Source of the DNA: Maniola hyperantus
Taxonomy: Eukaryota; Arthropoda; Insecta; Lepidoptera; Nymphalidae
NCBI RefSeq assembly: GCF_902806685.2
Contig: NC_048537.1
Location: forward strand, 14,034,720-14,098,719
Direction of reading: 5' to 3'
Length of the DNA stretch: 64,000 bases
This document shows positions 57,061 to 64,000 of the stretch, in pieces (position 1 is the stretch's first letter; each line of letters begins with the position of its first letter). A program made the position numbers and the translations under genes. Under the pieces are notes generated by a model. That model saw nothing but the letters and a program-made list of their open reading frames with translations, was not told the DNA's origin and did not search any database.

Positions 57061-59354
57061 AAGAAACCTACAGGGTACTTCCCGTTGACCTATTATCATG
57101 AGGTAGGTAGGTGGGTCTTATAGCTGGTATTAGGGAAAAATCTGAAAACCGGGAATTTATGGTTATACCTATCACACAAAAAAAAATTAATTGTTGTCAT
57201 GAACTAATAATTAGTATTTTCAATTTTCGAAGTTAGATAAGTATATCAAGTGCGGTATCATAATATGAGAGGTCTTCACCTGTGCATTCTAAAACAGATT
57301 TTTATTTATTTTTATGCATCATAGTTTTTGAATTATCGTGAAAAATGTCGAAAAAATACGACTGTGGTACGGAACCCTCGTTGCACTAGCCTGACTCGCA
57401 CTTGGCCGGTTTTTTATTTCCTACTAGATGGTGCTCACGACATCGTCCGCGTGGATTTGGGAACAGCTTTGATTTTTCGGGATAAAAAGTAGGTAGTCTA
57501 TGAAGACGGCTTCGGAATACAATTCTACCAAATTTCGTCAAGAATTATTATGGATGTAGTATAAAAATACTTTACCTTTTATACAGCTTCAGGCTATAAA
57601 TTACATATTATATAATATTATATGTTAAGTAAAAATAACCTCTAACTTTTCGGAGTTATGGGCGTTTTAATTAATTAAATATCACTTGCTTAATAACCTG
57701 CATGAGAGTTCTCCATAATGTTCTCAAATGTGTGTGAAATCTACCAACCCGCACATGGCCAGCGTGGTAGGCTATGGCCAAAACCCTTCTCACTCTGAGA
57801 GGAGACCCGTGCTCTGAAGTGAGCCGGTGATGGGTTGATCATGATGATGATGAAGTAAACATCGCAATCAAAAACAAATAGGTAATTGCTAGGTGCTGCT
57901 AGATATCAATAAATCAACAACAAAAAATGTATGAGGTTGCTTGCAAGATAGGTATTCGTTTTCATATAATGAATAATATGTATAATATATAATACCCATT
58001 ATGTATAATGTAAGGAATTACATCACTATGAAGTGCCGAGCAGTACAAAATAATACAACAAAGGAACGGCAAAATACGTCCCTACGTCGCAAGTACACAC
58101 CTACGCGTACTTACTAATATTTAAGTTATATGTACCTACCTATAATTTTATCATCATCTAGATATACCTACCTAATATTAGATATAATATGGCGGTATCG
58201 TGTTTACATATGAGCTGAATTATTATTCTTCATGCAAAACTTCATACTAAAGCAAATAATGCGACGTCATTCCTTACACCTTTCATGACCACCTGTTTTA
58301 TCTCCCCGCTTTGCCAGCCCTAGTCGCGTGACCTTGCAGGGGAGGCGGGGGGAAAAGCACCCACGTGAATTCCACGAATAGATCAATCTGCACCGTATTC
58401 CCAACACAATAGGGTTCGTTATCAGATAGTCCTACGTCCTGAATCCCAGCGAACAACAAATCGAAACTCGATTAAGCTTCGCCCACAATATATTGGACAA
58501 AGCGACATGCGTGCGGCAAAAGGGAATTTCAATAACGTTTGTCGTGAATTAGAATCTGCTTTGAGATGGGTAATCATTGTCGGTCTTATTAAAATGTTCG
58601 CCGAAAACAATTTCACTACTCGAGCAAGTGAACGTAGTACAGGTTTGAAGTAGATTTAAATACAAAATATGTTATGTGGAATATATTTATCAAACAATAT
58701 TGTAAAATTCTGACTCCAAAGATCGTAGAGTTTTCAGCAGGGTCCGAAATTATCTAGATGATAATAATATTTTCGCGAGAGATATAAACCGAGCAATCCT
58801 TTTATTAGGGTTCCGTACCTCAAAAGGAAAAACGGAACCCTTATAGGATCACTTTGTTGTCTGTCTGTCTGTCGGTCTGTCAAGAAACCTACAGGGTACT
58901 TCTCGTTGACCTAGAATCATGAAATTTGGTAGGTAGGTAGGTCTTATAGCAGAAACTAGGGGAAAAATCTGAAAACCGTGAATTTGTGGTCACATCACAC
59001 AAAAAAATTAAATTGTGGTCATGAATTAATAATTAGTATTTTCAATATTTGAAGTAAGATAACTATATCAAGTGGGGTATCATATGAAAGGGCTTCACCT
59101 GTGCATTCTTAAACAGATTTTTAATTATTTTTATGTATCATAGTTTTTAATTATCGTGCGAAATGTTTAAAAATACGACTGTAGTACGGAATCCTCGTTG
59201 CGCGCGAGCCTGACTCGCACTTAGCCGGTTTTTACTATTCATACAGCTCAACTCTCAAGTCACTAAGGTTTCTTAATATGATTTGGACTTTATGCTGACT
59301 TTCATGTATTTGTTCTTCAAGATTCATAAATAGAGGAAATAACTATTTTGATAG

Positions 59355-60180
59355 CTGTTCAGGTTACACAGATGTAGCCGCGACTTTATACCTCATTTAC
59401 AAGTAAGATGATATCGCCTATTTGCCAGCGCCAGTGTCATTATAGAAGAGTAATCCATTACTCGTATGCGGCTCAGGTTCACTTTGGTTTGGTTACCTTT
59501 ATACACTGTTCCTACACAACCTACCTACTTATACTAACTAGAATACAAAATGAATCATTACTACAGCGCTTTCTGCCATCTTTTATTATGAGATTTCGTA
59601 TTGAAATAAACAAAATCTTACAGCCTCTGTTCAGGTTACACAGATGTGGCCGCGACTTTATACCTCATACAAGCAAGATGATATCGCCTGTTTGCCAGCG
59701 CTAGTGTCATTATAGAAGAGTAATCCATTACTCGTATGCGGCTCAGGTTCACTTTGGTTTGGTTACCTTTATACATTGTTCCTACACAACGTACCTACCT
59801 ACTAATAAGTAGAATACAAAATGAATCCAGCTCAAGCACAATCAGTACTACAACGCTTTCTGCCATCTTTTTCATCGACACTGCGTTGCAAAAGCCGCGA
59901 AAAAGACATGACCAAAACCTCCAGTACTTTTTGGACTACAATAACACTGGTTTAGTTGGTGAGAAACAGGTTGTTCCTACCCAACAACGTACTAATAGCT
60001 AGAATACAAAATGAATGCAGCCCAAGCACAGTATTACAACGCTTTCCGTCTTGTTTTTCATCCACACAGCGATGCAAAACCTGCGAAAGAGAGATGACAA
60101 AAACCGTTAGTGTTTTTGGACTACAATTTATTATTGTCATACCCACTGGTTTAGTTGAAGAGAGAAAGAAACAGTTCCGT
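59355..60180 (+). repeat. Tandem duplication with about 272-bp unit and a partial third copy
   Basis: ctgttcaggttacacagatg begins unit 1 at 59355 and unit 2 at 59627. Both run through attactcgtatgcggctcag and ctagaatacaaaatgaat-type words. A third, shorter copy starts near 59967 with tgttcctacccaacaacg and diverges after 60180. Short frames exist in each (e.g. starting MNAAQAQYY in the third) but are broken differently, so coding is not claimed. Confidence 0.8.
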
Positions 60181-60837
60181 TTTCGAGAGGGAAGAGAAAT
60201 ATCAAATATAGATAAATAAGTATGTGTTATTTTTTTGTAAAAATATTTCTCTCAAAAACGTTTAAGTAACAGTTTCTCTGACTATTCAGGCAGTACTTCT
60301 TAGGTTGACATTTAAAATAATACAATGTAGCTTTAGTAAGATTTTTGAAAAGGTCTACACGTGGATGATTTTAAACTACATTTTAGGTTATAATTAATAT
60401 TATATATATCCTTTCCTTAACTAAGAGTACCATTTCCATTTTAAAACTTGACGTTTTTCAACTGCAATGAAACTAGGCGTACTAGTAACTAAATTTCAGT
60501 GCTCAGGCTCACAAAAAGAAAGAGTAAAGCGGGGAGTGCATTTAAATACACGTGTACCACCCTACCCCACCCTCCCTTTGAATCACTCTCGAACATGAAT
60601 AGATAGAAAGGGAAATTTAATGAAACTAGTGTCGCGATAAGTGGTTCAAATTTTTTTAAAGAGTTTGTCCCATTTTTGTTTGTTTCAAAATATTTTTATA
60701 TTTTTGATACCTATTAAGTAATTTTCTATACATATGAAAGGAAAAATTGTCATCATCAATGTAGGTACAAAACCGTGGCGTATGGAAGTCCCTACAAGAG
60801 ACCTATGTCCAGCAGTGGACATGAACTGTCCGTGGAC

Positions 60838-61267
60838 AGGGTCTTGGACTGTAGTAATAAAATGATGTGATGTTTTGTATAGCGGTAGTTTATGGGGCTT
60901 GAATTCATTATTAAGGATAATCATTTAAAAAATCACGATTTTTGTTTATTTTTAACATGAACGTCACGCTGTACTAAAGGTTATTAATGACGTCATAATC
61001 CATAAACGACGAATATTTTTCAATTTTTAACATAAAAAAAGAGTAATTCCTGCGGGAAAATATTTATTATGTTAAAAAATTTAAAAATATTTGTAATTTA
61101 GCCCTGTGACGTCATTAATCGCCTTCGTGACGTTAATAATTAATTATCTTAAAAATAACGAAAATCTAAATTTTTTAAAATATTCTCTTTAATAATGAAT
61201 TCTAGCCCCTTAAACTACTACTATACAAAACATCACATCTTTTTATTACCACAGTCCAAGACCCTAT
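60838..61267. mobile_element. 429-bp MITE with long inverted termini, copy 2
   Basis: Ends agggtcttggactgtagtaa and ttaccacagtccaagaccct are inverted. The interior matches copy 1 at 27185-27613 in order (tatacaaaa, gtttatgggg, tgacgtcat words). It lies directly after a LINE 3'-end scrap (cctatgtccagcagtggaca). Confidence 0.8.
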
Positions 61268-63494
61268 TAATAATGTAATTAATTACTAAAACTAAAATGC
61301 TACATCAATTTTACAGTGATAATAATAATAATTAAATGCAGGTTTCGACTTATGCATAGGTATGAATAAACTAGTTTTCACTGGTTATACTTAAGTATAT
61401 TTGTGATTTTAACTTATAATCATGATTTTAAATGTTTTTAATATGAGAAACAAAACTTAATAATAATATTATGTAAACTGGTTTTGGACAGGCAAAACAT
61501 AGCAGTCTTTAAAATTTTCCACGATGGATAACAATACATCTATGTACGAATATAATAATATATAGTTAAGTCTGTAGAGACTCGATTCAAATCCAGCAGT
61601 CAATAAGACAAGGTAAAAGAAAATTTTTAGAGTTTCAGTTACTTATATATTCTGTGGTTTCAGTAAGATTGTAGCTCGGAATCGGCCGGTTCGCCGACCA
61701 CTTATATGAAAACAATCAAAAATACTAGTTATATTATCAGAGCAGCAACTTCTTATGCTTCAGGCTTCAGGAGCATGCTCTGTCTGTCCTCCTGCAGCAG
61801 AACCTTTGCAGTGTGGAGCGCGAAAAGACCGAGCTTGATTGCATGCAAAGCAAGTTGCAACGTTGTTCTTCTCAGGTACCTAATGGTACGAACGAACAAA
61901 AAAGATTCATGACGTCAGTGAAGATATTTTTTGAGAACAGCATACGTACTGGAGTGATTTAAGTACAGTAATATAAGCAGTTTATAGCTGAACTGCTTAT
62001 AATTACAATTAATATCTATTAGTAAAAACTGCACTTTTGTGGGGACGTGCATGGTTGATATTTCTTTTCTCCGGTGGTTTACAGCGTTCTGCCTATAATA
62101 CAAATTAAACTGTGCGATATAAGCTTTCATTTCACGGGCAAGTGGTTTTTATTGTATATACCGGCCAACTTGTCCCATTGTCTTATGTAATTCATTGGTC
62201 AAAATCATGAACTTTTGGCTCGATTTTGGCACAGTTTTAGGTTTTCGGAGAAAAGAATAAAGAACTTGATCAAAAGTTTAACTGTACCATTTTGTTCGTC
62301 AGCTCCTCAATTATATCTACTGGCATTAATGATAAAATTCTGGAGATCTTTTCCTGCAAACCTTGGGGTATGACTATGAGATAACGTGTATTTTATCTAC
62401 TTAACATAATCGTAAAAGGCGAATTGCTTGTGAAAGTTGCGTTGACTTTGCCCCACTTGATTTTAAAGGATACTCTTAAATTCCGTTGCACGTATAATTA
62501 ATGCAGATTTAATGAAGGTAACCGGAATACGTTTACTTTATATTTGCAATATTCATATAGATTTTTTTAAGCTAGTTCTTATCTCTCCACTCGTATACAG
62601 TTTAAGGATATACATAGAGTAGGTAAGTAGCAATTAAGATAATACTTTCAGTACCCTTAATAAATGCGAAAGTGTGTTTGTTTGTTGGTTTGTCCTTCAA
62701 TCACGTGGCAACAGATTAACGGATCGACGTGATTTTTTGCATAGGTACCTATAGTTAAAGACCTGGAGAGTGACATAGGCTACTTTGTATCCCGGAAAAT
62801 AAATGAGTTCCCACGGGATTTCTAAAAACCTAAATCCACGCGTACGAAGTCGCAGGCATCGGCTAGTAAGATATACCTACTATTTAAAAAAGATAAAATA
62901 AATAGCCTGTTCTAAATGCATGTTATCTAATATCTATCAAGTAGATAATAATTAGCAGACAGAAAATTGGTAGGAAAAACGTTGGCTTGGACTTTGATGC
63001 AATTTGCACAAAGTATACCTAATCTAAATATATAAAAGGAAAAGGTGACTGACTGATTGACTGACTGATTGATGGACTGACTGGCTGATCTATCAACGCA
63101 CAGCTCAAACTACTGGATGGATCGGGCTGAAATTTGGCATGCAGATAGCTATTATGACGTAGGCATCCGCTAAGAAAGGATAATTCAACCCTAAGGAGTT
63201 GAAATAGGGGTTTGAAATTTGTGTAGTCCACGCGGACGAAGTCGCGAGTATAAGCTTGTTATTATTACAGTAAATGGCCACACCTCTAGACTTCGCAACG
63301 CTACATCGTCCGCTTCATGTTTTCTGAAAATCCTCTGAATCCCCAGAAAAAGAAGCCCTATTTATTATCATGTCTTGCGTGCTGCCCTCCTCGTTCTAAA
63401 AAGTAACTAAAAAGCCGTTAACCACAACAAAGATTTTGAGTTATCGCCAAAAAACTTGGGAATTTTCAAAAACGAATGTTTCTAAAAAAGAATA

Positions 63495-63651
63495 CTACAG
63501 TCCGTTCACTATAACTTTTCCCCTGACGTTCATATTGGCACCATTGCAAATCACACAATAATAAACCCTAAGATCTAAGGAATAAAGCAAACAAAGCAAT
63601 GGTGCCAACATGACGGCAGGGGAAAAGTTACAGTGAACGGAGACTGTACAG
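63495..63651. mobile_element. MITE-like inverted repeat near the right edge
   Basis: cgttcactataacttttccc and its complement ggggaaaagttacagtgaacg, with the inner word ggcaccattgc mirrored as gcaatggtgcc. Arms of about 50 bases. Confidence 0.75.
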
Positions 63652-64000
63652 TGTACACTCAAACTGACAACTAACTTAAACCATGTTAAATAATGCTAAG
63701 TACATAGATTAATTATTGCAGGTTTCGCTACGCTAAGTAGTATAAAGAATATAATATATATGTATATTCTGGTCGGTATTTTTGTAATATACATATTATA
63801 ATATTTATAGAAATGATTAAAATATATAAAATCATCATAAATCTATTCACGAGTCTCAAATTCATGAACGTCTCGTGGCCGTCTCATTAACAATGTTGTA
63901 TAACGTTATACTATACGTAGTAGCCAGTAGGTATATTATAATAGCAACCTACTCCTTCGCATATTATATTTTCTGATGCATATTATAGTAAAATATCTAG

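Larger units (their letters stand above)
47783..64000. other. Upstream/5' intronic region of MEF2, no coding exon found
   Basis: 16 kb without a recognisable coding exon on either strand. Probably a large 5' intron and promoter region of MEF2, judged from the acceptor at 47783. It holds many interspersed repeats (listed under their families) and tandem or inverted repeats (listed separately). Frames such as 51325-51540, 54963-55286 and 59408-59704 are in repeats or have no conserved features. Specific enhancers could not be recognised. Confidence 0.5.

Overview
This is an AT-rich nuclear window from an arthropod, almost certainly a moth or butterfly (Lepidoptera). The evidence is GT-AG introns of typical insect length, three insect genes, and many short interspersed elements that look like familiar lepidopteran SINE, LINE-end and MITE families (family recognition is from memory, not from a search). 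I see no bacterial operon, virus or CRISPR array. Most short open frames are shadows or repeat debris.

Three protein genes could be reconstructed exon by exon, with all splice phases agreeing. (1) 1635-14471 (+): a chitin deacetylase-like 5 (CDA5) gene. It encodes a secreted protein of about 2,437 residues with an N-terminal peritrophin-A chitin-binding domain, a huge low-complexity linker held mostly in two giant exons, and a C-terminal carbohydrate-esterase-4 domain. It carries a pair of mutually exclusive 226-nt exons. (2) 16292-25005 (+): an ionotropic chemosensory or thermosensory receptor of 846 residues in nine coding exons, best candidate IR21a, with one GC-AG intron. (3) 47689-32612 (-): the muscle transcription factor MEF2, 405 residues in eight coding exons, convergent with the receptor gene. 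A tRNA-His(GTG) gene sits inside a MEF2 intron.

The most unusual structure is at the 3' end of MEF2. The 3' half of the exon with the sumoylation/phosphorylation motif (IKAEPVSPP), plus its splice donor and 52 nt of intron, is repeated in tandem about every 145 bp. This yields three extra exon-like copies. One would splice in frame and add 31 residues. One is out of frame. The last would end the protein early at a TGA and shares a 13-nt word with the true terminal exon.

The rest is introns and intergenic DNA with dense repeats. There are tRNA-derived SINEs, one of them full length with a 7-bp target duplication 40 bp from a MEF2 acceptor. There are LINE 3' ends, at least a dozen MITE-like inverted repeats including three same-family pairs, a hAT-type element with an 8-bp target duplication nested in another repeat, perfect palindromes, and a 272-bp tandem duplication. 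The stretch 47783-64000 is upstream of, or within a 5' intron of, MEF2, and no coding exon was found there. The stretch 25077-32611 lies between the convergent receptor and MEF2 3' ends and may include MEF2 3' UTR.
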